Source of the DNA: Opitutia bacterium
Lineage (GTDB): Bacteria; Verrucomicrobiota; Verrucomicrobiia; Opitutales; Opitutaceae
Reading direction: 5' to 3'
Length of the DNA stretch: 64,000 nt
NCBI GenBank assembly: GCA_947467625.1
Contig: CANIJN010000001.1
Span: 44,813-108,812 of the forward strand
Shown: piece after piece, positions 16,591 to 25,509 of the stretch
Layout of the letters: each line of letters begins with the position of its first letter
How positions within the stretch are numbered: position 1 is the stretch's first letter
Made by a program: the position numbers and the translations under genes
The notes under the pieces: generated by a model
Seen by the model: only the letters and a program-made list of their open reading frames with translations
Database searches by the model: none
What the model was told of the DNA's origin: nothing

Positions 16591-17514
16591 ATGCACACCA
16601 ACCGAATTTCTCCCGCGAGAAAAATCCTCGCCTGGCTCGCCGCCCTCGCCGTTTTCGCGCTCCTTTCAGGCTGCGACACGGTCACGCTGACGAACCTGAC
16701 GCCTGGATCGATGCCGGAGAATCCGTCACAAATCTACACGTTCACTCTGCGGGTGACGCCGCGGACGAATACTGTCCCCCTCACCTCGATCGCGCCTCAC
16801 GTCATCGTCGACGGCAAGAGTTTCGACATGAAGAGAAGCCCGATTGGCGAAGGTATTTTTGAATTCGAATATCAAGTCCCCTCAGGGCGTGACGCGCTGG
16901 CCTACTATTTTCTCGTTAATTACCTCGTCGAGGGAAACAACCTACAGACCCCGCTCGAAGTCTACACCGACCTCACGCGCACGCAGATCGTCCGTCGCTA
17001 CGTCCTCTCGCTGGAAGTTAACCGTGGCCCTGTCGGTTCACGCGTCAGTGTGTTGGGTCGGGGCTTCACCCCCCAAGATACGGTCAACTTCAATGGCTCG
17101 CCAGCCCGCACAGTGTGCGAATCCCCGAACGCCCTCAGCTTTTTCGTCCCGCCGCTGGAGAGCGGACGCAATTATCAAATCACACTCAATAGTGCCGCCG
17201 GCAATTCGCCGATCGGCTCCTTCCGCATCGATGCGAGCAGTATTTCGGTTACGCCGTCTTCGCTCACGCTGCGGACGGGGTCCAAGCAAACCCTGACCTT
17301 TAGTATTCCGAACGCCGCACCACCCGGTGGCACCTTGCTCGATATCGCGACCAACGTACCGGACAGCATCATCATGCCTGAAGTGATTGTGGCCCAGGGC
17401 CAGACCAGCGTCACGGTGACCGTCGAAGGTGGAAAGCCAGGGAATGGCAGTCTGTTTCTCAAGGGCTTTGGTTCGAGCGAGGTTAATGTGGCGGTGAGCG
17501 TCTCCGCGAGATAA
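16591..17514 (+). CDS. Lipoprotein with IPT/TIG-like domain
   Basis: A 307-residue protein with a lipoprotein signal (LAALAVFALLSGC, lipobox LSGC with Cys at residue 28). The N-terminal ~110 residues form a beta-rich domain (TFTLRVTPRTNTVPLTSIAP). It is followed by VNRGPVGSRVSVLGRGF and FNGSPARTV, an IPT/TIG immunoglobulin-like fold, and a C-terminal beta domain (SISVTPSSLTLRTGS, VTVTVEGGKPGNGSLFLKGF). Such lipoproteins are surface or periplasmic adhesion and scaffold proteins; no enzymatic motif is present. It is divergent from hemW and ends in a terminator shared with the next convergent gene. Confidence 0.8.
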   Translation: MHTNRISPARKILAWLAALAVFALLSGCDTVTLTNLTPGSMPENPSQIYTFTLRVTPRTNTVPLTSIAPHVIVDGKSFDMKRSPIGEGIFEFEYQVPSGRDALAYYFLVNYLVEGNNLQTPLEVYTDLTRTQIVRRYVLSLEVNRGPVGSRVSVLGRGFTPQDTVNFNGSPARTVCESPNALSFFVPPLESGRNYQITLNSAAGNSPIGSFRIDASSISVTPSSLTLRTGSKQTLTFSIPNAAPPGGTLLDIATNVPDSIIMPEVIVAQGQTSVTVTVEGGKPGNGSLFLKGFGSSEVNVAVSVSAR

Positions 17515-17542
17515 GACCCGCCATCATCGCACTCCTTTCCGT

Positions 17543-17575
17543 AGGGCAGGTCGCAAGACCTGTCCTATTTTTTTT
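17543..17575 (+). terminator. Terminator between convergent genes
   Basis: A 10-bp stem (AGGGCAGGTC/GACCTGTCCT, one G-T pair) with a GCAA tetraloop is followed by A and eight T. The T-run at 17568-17575 is the plus-strand copy of the last codons (Lys-Lys) of the convergent gene, whose stop lies inside the hairpin. Confidence 0.88.
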
Positions 17576-18485
17576 GCCCAAATTGCAACGTCAGCGTCAC
17601 CGGCCGATGATCGCTGGCCGTGCGCACACCGTCGCCGTCAAAAATTTTCGCCACGCCGCCCTCTACCGCCGATCGCAGGCCCGGCGAGACGAACACATAG
17701 TCAACTCTCGTATAGGTATCATCGCGACGAAACGCGTGGGTCCACGTCTCGCCTCGCGAATCCGCTGCCGGCAACAGGCCGGTGATCACCGTCTTGCCTC
17801 GCACATGGAGCCTTTCGAGCGGCTTACTTGCCTTGCTGTCATTGCAGTCACCGAGAATTATAAAACGAGCCTTCGCCGGCACCGGAAAACGCTTGAGCAC
17901 CCTGTCCCGCACGGCCGTAGCCTCCCCGGTGCGCCGGATGGTCGAGAGAGCATCGTCGGGACGATCCGTAAAGCGACTTTTCAAGTGTAACGCAAAAATC
18001 GTCACGTCCCCCTCCACCGTGGCGATCGTCACTTCCAAGAGGCCTCGCTTAACGATCTCCTTCGCGCCGAAGTAGGCAAACTCAAGGTCGGAATGCGTGG
18101 TCACCGCCTTGAGCGGAAGGCGAGAGAGCAGCGCCACATGGCGATCCGCGTCGGCCGCCTCCGCGAGCGCCACATAGGGGTAGTCGAGCCCCTCGGCCTT
18201 CAGGTCTCGCTGCAGTTCGTCCAGATAAGCACGCGGCCCCATTTCTTGGAGCACAAGCACGTCGGCATTGAGTGCGCGCATCACGGTCCGGAGCGCGCGT
18301 TTTTCTGACTCCGGCTTCGGATAATCTTTGCGATAGCCCGCCTCCGTCATCCGGTTGGTCGAGACGTAATTCTCAATGTTGTACGTGGCCATCGTCAGCG
18401 CCTCAGCCTGCAGCCGGACCCCGACAAAAAACCCGCTCAGCAGCCATCCGACCAAACAAAGGCGCGTGATCCCCCTTGGCTTCAT
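17565..18485 (-). CDS. Exported endonuclease/exonuclease/phosphatase-family protein
   Basis: A 306-residue protein with a signal-like N-terminus (LCLVGWLLSGFFVGVRLQAEA). TMATYNIENY is the first catalytic motif (Asn), VLVLQEMG the Mg-binding Glu motif, FIILGDCND the G-D-x-N-like motif, and SDHRPVTLTL the S-D-H motif with the catalytic His. The family includes DNase I, exonuclease III, sphingomyelinases and inositol phosphatases; an exported member could be a nuclease scavenging phosphate, but substrate is open. It runs in the same direction as the M48 gene, 21 bases downstream of it. Confidence 0.88.
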   Translation of the reverse strand: MKPRGITRLCLVGWLLSGFFVGVRLQAEALTMATYNIENYVSTNRMTEAGYRKDYPKPESEKRALRTVMRALNADVLVLQEMGPRAYLDELQRDLKAEGLDYPYVALAEAADADRHVALLSRLPLKAVTTHSDLEFAYFGAKEIVKRGLLEVTIATVEGDVTIFALHLKSRFTDRPDDALSTIRRTGEATAVRDRVLKRFPVPAKARFIILGDCNDSKASKPLERLHVRGKTVITGLLPAADSRGETWTHAFRRDDTYTRVDYVFVSPGLRSAVEGGVAKIFDGDGVRTASDHRPVTLTLQFGQKK

Positions 18486-18506
18486 GAGCGACCGCGAAGC
18501 GGCGGG

Positions 18507-19751
18507 TCAGAGCTTGGCCAGCGCGCCTTCGCGTTCGACCAGCGTGGGGTGAGAGTAGTGAAACGCGCTGAACCACGGATGCGGCGTCAGGTTGCTCAAA
18601 TTTTTCTGCGCCAGTTTGCGCAACGCACCGACCATCGCCGCCGGCCCGCCCACGGCTTGGCTGGCGAACGCATCCGCCTCATACTCGTGCTGGCGCGAAA
18701 GCGCATTCATGAGTGGCGAAAACCAAAATGTTACGAGGCCGCTCAAGAGTCCAAAGAGGAGAAACGAAGGAGCGAGCTCACCCTCTGGAAATCCGAACGA
18801 GCGGTTAAACCACGAACTCCTCGCGAGCCACGCGATGACTCCGAAGCCGCCGAACATCATGGCCGCCGACATCGCGATCATCTTCGGAATGTGTCCGCGG
18901 CGATAATGCCCGATCTCATGCGCCAAGACGGCTTCAAGTTCTTCCGCCGTCAGCTGCGCGATGAGCGTGTCGAAGAGAACGATCCGCCGAAACCGGCCGA
19001 AACCAGTGAAGTAGGCGTTGGAATGGCCCGAGCGCTTCGATCCGTCGATGACCTCAATCGTCGAAGCCCGAAATCCCGTGCGATCTCCGAGCGCCAAGAG
19101 CCGCCCGCGCAACGCGCCCTCCGGCAGCGGAGTGAGCTTGTTAAACAGCGGCAAGATCACCTTCGGATACAACACGAGCATCAGCAGCTGAAAACCAAAC
19201 ATTAAGCCGAAGCCCCAGAGCCACCACGAAGGGCCCGTCCACTTCACCAACGAAAGCAAAGCCCAGAGCAGCGGAAATCCGATCGCGAACATCAGCACGG
19301 TGCCCTTGATTTTGTCCATCACCCAAAGTCCCACGGTACTCTTGTTGAAGCCAAATTTCTCCTCGAGGCGGAACTGCTCCCACCACTCAAACGGCAGCGA
19401 GGGCACTGAAAGCAGCAGCATGGCCAGCAAGACGAACACGGCGTGGCTCCAGACGGCCTGCGCCGAGCCCCCACCAACCGTCCACGCGAACAGCCACGGC
19501 AACACCCCGCCAAACAGCACCAGCGCCGTCACCACCGTGTCAAAAACCCCGGTGATCACGCCAAAGCGCGATTTCGCCAAGGTGTAGGCCACGGATTTCC
19601 GATAGGTCTCCAAATCCATCATGGCTGCGGCGGCCGCTGGCGGGGCTTCCGCGTGGCGGCGGACTTCCCCGCGATTAAGGGCCGACAGGGCGAGTTCGCC
19701 GGCGAGCCGCAACACCATCAGCACCGCAGTAATCGAAAGGACTAACAGCAT
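18507..19751 (-). CDS. M48-family membrane zinc metallopeptidase (Ste24-like)
   Basis: A 414-residue membrane protein; the ATG at 19751 is preferred over the TTG three codons upstream. Several membrane segments precede VLAHEIGHYRRGHI (HEIGH at residues 278-282, the zinc motif), and QHEYEADAFA gives the third ligand Glu. FEWWEQFRLEEKFGFNKST before the zinc site is the Ste24/CAAX-protease signature. Bacterial relatives take part in membrane-protein quality control. It runs divergently from xseB, with 53 bases between the starts. Confidence 0.92.
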   Translation of the reverse strand: MLLVLSITAVLMVLRLAGELALSALNRGEVRRHAEAPPAAAAAMMDLETYRKSVAYTLAKSRFGVITGVFDTVVTALVLFGGVLPWLFAWTVGGGSAQAVWSHAVFVLLAMLLLSVPSLPFEWWEQFRLEEKFGFNKSTVGLWVMDKIKGTVLMFAIGFPLLWALLSLVKWTGPSWWLWGFGLMFGFQLLMLVLYPKVILPLFNKLTPLPEGALRGRLLALGDRTGFRASTIEVIDGSKRSGHSNAYFTGFGRFRRIVLFDTLIAQLTAEELEAVLAHEIGHYRRGHIPKMIAMSAAMMFGGFGVIAWLARSSWFNRSFGFPEGELAPSFLLFGLLSGLVTFWFSPLMNALSRQHEYEADAFASQAVGGPAAMVGALRKLAQKNLSNLTPHPWFSAFHYSHPTLVEREGALAKL

Positions 19752-19804
19752 GACAACCAATCCATGCGAAACTGTCGCGGCCGCCAGCCCAAAGATTGTT
19801 TGAA

Positions 19805-20080
19805 ATGCCGGATCTCCGCCGCATCTTCCACCGCGTGGAAGCCAAAGAAACCAAATTATCGTTCGAGCACGCTCTCGGAAAACTCGAGTCCATCGTCGAA
19901 TCGATGGAGTCTGGCGATGTGCCGCTCGCCGAGTTGCTCGCCCGATTTGAGGAAGGCAATAAGCTGCTCACAGTGTGCGAAGCACGGCTCAAGGACGCAG
20001 AGCTTAAGATTGAGCAGCTCAAAAAACAAAAGGACGGCAAGATCGCCTTCGAAAAATTCGAGACCACCCGAGAAGACTAA
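19805..20080 (+). CDS. xseB: Exodeoxyribonuclease VII small subunit
   Basis: A 91-residue protein from ATG 19805 (a TTG at 19796 is also in frame). LSFEHALGKLESIVESMESG is the XseB signature, followed by PLAELLARFEEGNKLLTVCE and a helical C-terminus (LKDAELKIEQLKKQKDGKI), a helical hairpin that binds the large subunit XseA. The enzyme degrades single-stranded DNA from both ends. xseA is not in the window. Six bases separate it from dxs, an arrangement common in bacteria (xseB-ispA-dxs), here without ispA. Confidence 0.92.
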   Translation: MPDLRRIFHRVEAKETKLSFEHALGKLESIVESMESGDVPLAELLARFEEGNKLLTVCEARLKDAELKIEQLKKQKDGKIAFEKFETTRED

Positions 20081-20086
20081 GCCACG

Positions 20087-22024
20087 ATGACCGCTCCCGC
20101 CGCCCCCCTCCACCCTCGACTCCTAGACGCCATCCACGGCCCTGCAGACGTCAAAGCCCTCGCCGTTGCCCAGCTCCCGCAGCTCGCTGAGGAAATTCGC
20201 GCCGAGCTCATCGCCGTGACCGCGAAAAACGGCGGTCACATCGGCCCCAACCTCGGCGTCGTCGAACTGACGATCGCCCTCCACCGCGCGTTCACCACAC
20301 CCGAAGATCAGTTCGTGTTCGACGTCGCCCATCAGGGCTATGTCCACAAGCTCCTGACTGGCCGCGGCGGCGACTTTTTCAGAAAACTGCGCCAAACCGG
20401 GGGTGCCAGCGGTTTTCTCTACCGGAGCGAGAGCCCCCATGATGCGTTCGGCGCCGGGCACGCCGGCACCGCGCTTTCCGCCGCGCTCGGTATGGCTACG
20501 GCCCGCGACCTGCGCGGCTCACGCGAACACGTGGTCGCTGTCTGCGGCGATGCGGCCTTCACTTGCGGCATCACCCTCGAAGCCCTCAACAACGTCGTCT
20601 CCTCGACGAAGCGCTTGATCGTGATCCTCAACGACAATGAGTGGTCGATCGCAAAAAATGTCGGCGCCATTTCCAGTTACCTGAACCGCATCAGCACCAA
20701 TCCGATCTACAATAAAGTTCATCACGACGTGGAGGCCTTCTTCAAGAGCTTCCCGACCGGGGTTGAAATGAACCGCGTTTACACCAAGTGGAAGCGCGAG
20801 ACCAAGGACTTCTTCGTCGAGTCTTCTCTCTTCGAGAAGTTTGGTCTCCGCTACCTCGGCCCCGTTGACGGCCACGATCTCGACGCGCTCCATAAAAATC
20901 TCGAATTCGCGAAGCATTGCGACGTGCCCGTCCTCATCCACGTCCTGACAAAAAAAGGCAAAGGCCTCGAAGCCGCCGTCGAGCATCCCGAAAAATTCCA
21001 TGGCGCGTCCCCCTTCGACCCCGTCAGCGGCGAGAGCAGGAAAACGGTCGTGGGTGCGCCCCCGAATTACCAAGACGTCTTCGGCGAAGCCCTCGTTAGG
21101 TTTGCCCGAGCGGATCCACATATTCTGGGGATCACCGGCGCGATGCCCAGCGGCACGGGTTTGGCACACCTCGCCACCGCCGTACCGAAACAATTCTTCG
21201 ATGTCGGGATTGCGGAGGAGCACGCCGTCCTCTTCGCCGCCGGATTGGCCACCAAGGGATTTCGCCCCGTGTGCGCCATCTACTCCACCTTTCTCCAACG
21301 CGCCTACGACCAAATCATCCACGACGTCGCGCTCCAAAATCTCCCCGTCACCTTTTGTATGGACCGGGCGGGACTGTCCCCCAATGACGGCCCGACCCAC
21401 CACGGCCTCTTCGACCTAGCGTATCTACGTTGCGTGCCCAATGCGACGATCATGCAGCCGAAGGACGAGGACGAGCTCGTGGATATGCTCCATACGAGTC
21501 TCCAACTACCCGGCCCCGGCTTCATCCGCTATCCCCGAGGGGCCGGCACTGGCGTGAAAATCAAAGCGCAGCCCGTCGCACTGCCCATCGGTCAGGCCGA
21601 GGTTTTACGCGAAGGCTCCCACATCATGATCTGGGCCCTCGGTAGCATGGTGCCAGACGCGCTCAAACTCGCCGAGCGCCTCGCCCTTGAGGAGAATATT
21701 TCAGTCGGTGTCGTCAACGCGCGTTTCGTCAAGCCCCTCGACCGCGCACTCCTCCTCAGTCATGCGGCCTGCATTCCCCTGCTCGTCACCATGGAGGATC
21801 ACGTCGTCGCCGGTGGTTTTGGCAGCGCGGTCCTCGAGGCATTGCACGAATCCGATTGTTCTGTGGCCGTCGAGCGCCTCGGTTGGCCCGATAAATTTGT
21901 CGAACACGGCAGCAGCCTGGACATTCTCCGCGCCGCCTACGGACTCTCGCCCGATGCCCTGTGTAGCCGGGTCGTCGCGCGGTGGCGCATCCTCAGCGCT
22001 GAGCGCATCGCCGCCGACGTCTGA
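20087..22024 (+). CDS. dxs: 1-deoxy-D-xylulose-5-phosphate synthase
   Basis: A 645-residue transketolase-fold enzyme, usual DXS length. NGGHIGPNLGVVELTIALH is the substrate/TPP His motif, GDAAFTCGITLEALNN plus LNDNEWSIAKN the thiamine-diphosphate motif, and FDVGIAEEHAVLFAAGLA and CMDRAGLSPNDGPTHHG belong to the pyrimidine-binding domain. It condenses pyruvate and glyceraldehyde 3-phosphate, the first step of the MEP isoprenoid pathway. Located directly after xseB and probably co-transcribed with it. The gene is convergent with the propeller gene at 22044, with only 19 bases between stops. Confidence 0.96.
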   Translation: MTAPAAPLHPRLLDAIHGPADVKALAVAQLPQLAEEIRAELIAVTAKNGGHIGPNLGVVELTIALHRAFTTPEDQFVFDVAHQGYVHKLLTGRGGDFFRKLRQTGGASGFLYRSESPHDAFGAGHAGTALSAALGMATARDLRGSREHVVAVCGDAAFTCGITLEALNNVVSSTKRLIVILNDNEWSIAKNVGAISSYLNRISTNPIYNKVHHDVEAFFKSFPTGVEMNRVYTKWKRETKDFFVESSLFEKFGLRYLGPVDGHDLDALHKNLEFAKHCDVPVLIHVLTKKGKGLEAAVEHPEKFHGASPFDPVSGESRKTVVGAPPNYQDVFGEALVRFARADPHILGITGAMPSGTGLAHLATAVPKQFFDVGIAEEHAVLFAAGLATKGFRPVCAIYSTFLQRAYDQIIHDVALQNLPVTFCMDRAGLSPNDGPTHHGLFDLAYLRCVPNATIMQPKDEDELVDMLHTSLQLPGPGFIRYPRGAGTGVKIKAQPVALPIGQAEVLREGSHIMIWALGSMVPDALKLAERLALEENISVGVVNARFVKPLDRALLLSHAACIPLLVTMEDHVVAGGFGSAVLEALHESDCSVAVERLGWPDKFVEHGSSLDILRAAYGLSPDALCSRVVARWRILSAERIAADV

Positions 22025-22043
22025 GGCCACACCGACCGCGGGA

Positions 22044-24092
22044 CTACGGCACCACGTAGACCTCCACCAACGCCTCTCCGGTAGTGTTACCGACTCCGGA
22101 AACTTGGATTGTGTAGGCACCACTGGGGAGGGTCAGGAGTGCGGCGCAATCCGCACTCCCTTCCACCAGCGGAAAGGCTCCGACTGCCAACGCCGCAGCC
22201 GCGATATCCGCTTTTTGGACACCCGCCGACCACCCGGAATTGGACAGCCTCTGCGCCTGTCCGGAAAATACCGTCATACTCGGCCGAGCCAGCGCCCCCG
22301 TCACCCCGAAGCCCGCCAAGCCTGGCCCGACCGCCCGCACGAGCACGCGGACCGGATCACTGCCCCCGATGACGAGACCCGGAATGAGCATCTTGTCCCC
22401 GGTCCCAACCTGAGCACGCGCCGAAAGATTGACGAGTCGCGCGCCCTGCACATTCACCGATGCATCGTAGACCTCGAGCAACGCGACCCCCGCGTCACTG
22501 CCAGACCCGCCGAGGGAGGCGGTGTAGACGCCGCCCGGCAACGCACCGAGCACCACGGCATCTTTGCTTCCCGCCGGTAGGGCAAAAGCCCCGACAGCAG
22601 CCGCCGTCGTCATGATTTGCGCCACGTTATTTCCGCTCCCCCAATCATCGTTGGCCAACAACACATCAGCCGAACCCAACGGTTGCACCACGAGCGTGGG
22701 ATCGCGCAACGGAGTGGACACCCCGAGCGGTTCCAAGGTCGGCCCGATCGCACGAACCAAGTAATGCTTGGTGCCCTCGCCTTTCGTCACGAACCCCGCA
22801 ATCAGGGGCACTCCATTTCCAGCCTGCGCCCGCGTCGCGAGATTGACCAGCAGTCCACCGTCGGCTCGCGCAGGCACTTGGCCCGAACGCACCGCATCGC
22901 GTCGAAACATCGGCCACCGCGACTGAGCTGATGCCGGCGCACCGGAGCCGTTGAACGCATAGAGTTTCCCATCGATCGACCCCACATACACCGCACCGTC
23001 GGGTGCCACGACCGGGGACGACTCGATCAGATCACCCGTGTCGTAGGCCCACTTGATCAGTCCGGTTTCGGGGAAGACTGCGCGCACCCGACCATCGTCC
23101 GCGCCAAAAATAATCGTGCCATCGCTCCGCACTGCAGCGCTGGAAAAAATCGCGCCGCCCACACTCACACTCCACTTCATCGTGCCATTCGGATTCACGG
23201 CATAAAAATTCTTATCAAAGCTCCCGAAATATATCGTGCGGTCCGGACCGATCGCCGGCGACGCCTGAACTTGGCCCCCGGTTTTAAACTTCCATTTAAT
23301 GGCACCGTCCTCCGGAGCGAGTGCGTACAGGAAACCATCATACGAACCCACGTAAATGGTACCGTCGACGTCGATCGCAGGGGAAGACGCGACGGTCGAC
23401 AGCGTCTCGACCTGCCACTTCTTGGAACCGTCGGGATTGATCGCATAAATAGAGCGGTCGTTTGAGCCAACATAAATGGTGCCGTCTGCGGCCACCGCCG
23501 GTGATGATTCGATGGAGTTCCGGGTCAGAAATTTCCAGCGCTCAACGCCGTCCTTGCTGACGGCATGCAACCCGTAGTCATCCGAGCCGATGTAGAGAGT
23601 CCCATCGGGACCGACCGCCGGCGAACTGATCACAATCGCGCCCACGGACAGTTTCCATTTTTCCAATCCAGTCGCTCCGTTCACGGCATAGAGATTTCCA
23701 TTCCAACATCCGAAGTAAACGGTTCCGTCCGCACCAATCGCCGGTGCCGAGTCCACCCACTGGCGAGTCCGGAACGTCCACTTAATCGAACCGTCTCTCC
23801 CGTTGACCGCCTGGAGCAGGCCATCCTGCGGGGTGCTATCAATCTCCACGCCGACAAAGATGGTCCCATCAGCTCCGACCGCCGGAGACGAATACACATA
23901 TCCCCGGGTGCTCGCCATCTTCGAAGCCCAACGCAAGGAGCCATCAGCCTGCGCCAGCACCCTTCCGGTGATTACTCCGCACAGCAGCACGGTCAACCAC
24001 GTCGGCCAACCCAATGACCGACGAACCGGCAGACGCACGCAATTCCCCGGCGGGTCGACTCTGGCCATAACGTGAGCGAGCCCCGTTCGCAT
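22044..24092 (-). CDS. Exported eight-repeat PQQ-like propeller protein with two C-terminal repeats
   Basis: A 682-residue protein with a signal-like segment ending near residue 48 (LAQA). Eight ~40-residue repeats follow (residues about 60-390), each of the form SSPAVGADGTIYVGSxDGxLYA then a short linker and W-K, as in a complete eight-bladed PQQ/BamB-like propeller. Then come two related domains of about 130 residues, starting LVNLATRAQAGNGVPLIAGF and LVNLSARAQVGTGDKMLIPG, each with VRAIGP/VRAVGP; such domains occur at the ends of verrucomicrobial surface proteins. It starts 4 bases after the histidine kinase gene, so it is translated with the kinase. Confidence 0.88.
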   Translation of the reverse strand: MRTGLAHVMARVDPPGNCVRLPVRRSLGWPTWLTVLLCGVITGRVLAQADGSLRWASKMASTRGYVYSSPAVGADGTIFVGVEIDSTPQDGLLQAVNGRDGSIKWTFRTRQWVDSAPAIGADGTVYFGCWNGNLYAVNGATGLEKWKLSVGAIVISSPAVGPDGTLYIGSDDYGLHAVSKDGVERWKFLTRNSIESSPAVAADGTIYVGSNDRSIYAINPDGSKKWQVETLSTVASSPAIDVDGTIYVGSYDGFLYALAPEDGAIKWKFKTGGQVQASPAIGPDRTIYFGSFDKNFYAVNPNGTMKWSVSVGGAIFSSAAVRSDGTIIFGADDGRVRAVFPETGLIKWAYDTGDLIESSPVVAPDGAVYVGSIDGKLYAFNGSGAPASAQSRWPMFRRDAVRSGQVPARADGGLLVNLATRAQAGNGVPLIAGFVTKGEGTKHYLVRAIGPTLEPLGVSTPLRDPTLVVQPLGSADVLLANDDWGSGNNVAQIMTTAAAVGAFALPAGSKDAVVLGALPGGVYTASLGGSGSDAGVALLEVYDASVNVQGARLVNLSARAQVGTGDKMLIPGLVIGGSDPVRVLVRAVGPGLAGFGVTGALARPSMTVFSGQAQRLSNSGWSAGVQKADIAAAALAVGAFPLVEGSADCAALLTLPSGAYTIQVSGVGNTTGEALVEVYVVP

Positions 24093-24096
24093 GCGA

Positions 24097-25494
24097 TCAC
24101 ACGTCGGGCTCCAGCACCAAACGAAAGCATGTGCCCTCGGCGTCGCTTTTCACCAACTCGATGCGTCCGCCCGCCTGTTGGGCGAGTTGCTGGCTCAGGG
24201 CAAGTCCCAGACCACTGCCGCCGGGCTTCGTACTGGCGCAGGGTTGAAACAACCGTGCCCGCACCGATTCAGCCAACCCCGAGCCTCTGTCTTCCACCGA
24301 AAATTCCCATCGGCCGTCCTGCGTGGAGCGAACCGTGAGGCGGACGATTCCGGCCGGCGGCGAAGCTTCGACCGCATTTTGTAGCAGGTTGCGCAACACA
24401 AGGCCGGTGAGATTTGCCCGACGGCCCGGCAACGACGCTTCCGCGACAATATCTGCCACGAGCCGCACGCCGGCCACATTGGCTGAGGGCCGCACTCGCT
24501 CAAACGTCACTTCCGCGAGCTCCGTGCAGGTGAGGTCGAAATGGGCACCATGCTGTTCATCACGCAGGACACCGACGACGTCATTGATCATCGTTCGCAA
24601 ACGACGCGTGAGCTCCGTGGCCGCGACAAGTTCCCGCCCGCTTTCCTCCCTTCCGCCCGGTTCAGCCTGTGACGCCATGAAAACTTCGAGTCCGGCGAGA
24701 GGGTTTTTTATTTCATGAATGAGATGCGCCGTCACGGTGCCGAGCGCGGACGTTTTCGCCGTCAGCACGAGCTCACGATTGGCACGCTGCAAATCCTCGG
24801 TCCGCGCTTCCAGAATGTGGTTCGCCGCCGCGAGCCGCCGAAACGCCCAACCCAGCACAAGCACAATTACCACCGCGCCTGCGAGCCACGCGATCCCCGC
24901 TTGCAGAGTGAGCCGTCGATCAAGGGAAGTGAACTCGGCAGCAAGTTCATCGCCGACAATCCAGAATTGGGCGACACCCGCGAGCGGGGCCCCTTCGCTT
25001 CGCCGTAACGGGACCCAAGCTTCAATCAGTGGTTCGGTGGTCGCGAGGGCGTCGGCGGGAGCTGGCGCGCCGGCCAGCATCTGCAATTTTTCCCGCGCGC
25101 GCATGCGGGCAAACGGTCGCGTCGTCCACTCCTCGCCCGCGGGCGGCTCATCCGAGAGCTCCAACGGCAAGGCCCCACTGAATCGCCGGCTGGCATCGAA
25201 AACGCGAATGGCCAACACGCCGCGATACTTCGAGGCCTTGAGCACCGCGGCTAGCAACTCGCCCGGCGCATCCGTCAACCCGACTTCGGCCAGAGCCTCC
25301 GCCCCGTTCGCCAACTGCATCGAAGCGACCGCGGCCAGCGTCTCAGCCTTGCCTGTTAAAATCTGCTCTCGAAGGCCGCCCCGCAGTTGCAGCGTGACAA
25401 ACGCTAACACCGCGGCAAAGACGGCCACGGTCAGACCCACCACGGTTAACTGCGTGGCGCGACCGGGCGGCGACGGGCTGACAGGGACGGTCAT
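24097..25494 (-). CDS. Sensor histidine kinase
   Basis: A 465-residue protein with membrane segments at about 18-36 and 199-218 and a ~160-residue periplasmic part between them. A coiled helix (LEARTEDLQRANRELVL) leads to VTAHLIHEIKNPLAGLEVFM (phospho-His260), then N-box LRNLLQNAVEAS and G-boxes DRGSGLAESVRARLF and GGSGLGLALSQQLA. The short helical domain resembles the NtrB/PEP-CTERM PrsK class. It lies between the barrel-like gene (15 bases upstream) and the propeller gene (4 bases downstream). The NtrC-type regulator at 27374 on the same strand is its likely partner. Confidence 0.93.
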   Translation of the reverse strand: MTVPVSPSPPGRATQLTVVGLTVAVFAAVLAFVTLQLRGGLREQILTGKAETLAAVASMQLANGAEALAEVGLTDAPGELLAAVLKASKYRGVLAIRVFDASRRFSGALPLELSDEPPAGEEWTTRPFARMRAREKLQMLAGAPAPADALATTEPLIEAWVPLRRSEGAPLAGVAQFWIVGDELAAEFTSLDRRLTLQAGIAWLAGAVVIVLVLGWAFRRLAAANHILEARTEDLQRANRELVLTAKTSALGTVTAHLIHEIKNPLAGLEVFMASQAEPGGREESGRELVAATELTRRLRTMINDVVGVLRDEQHGAHFDLTCTELAEVTFERVRPSANVAGVRLVADIVAEASLPGRRANLTGLVLRNLLQNAVEASPPAGIVRLTVRSTQDGRWEFSVEDRGSGLAESVRARLFQPCASTKPGGSGLGLALSQQLAQQAGGRIELVKSDAEGTCFRLVLEPDV

Positions 25495-25509
25495 GAGGAA
25501 AAGCAGGCC

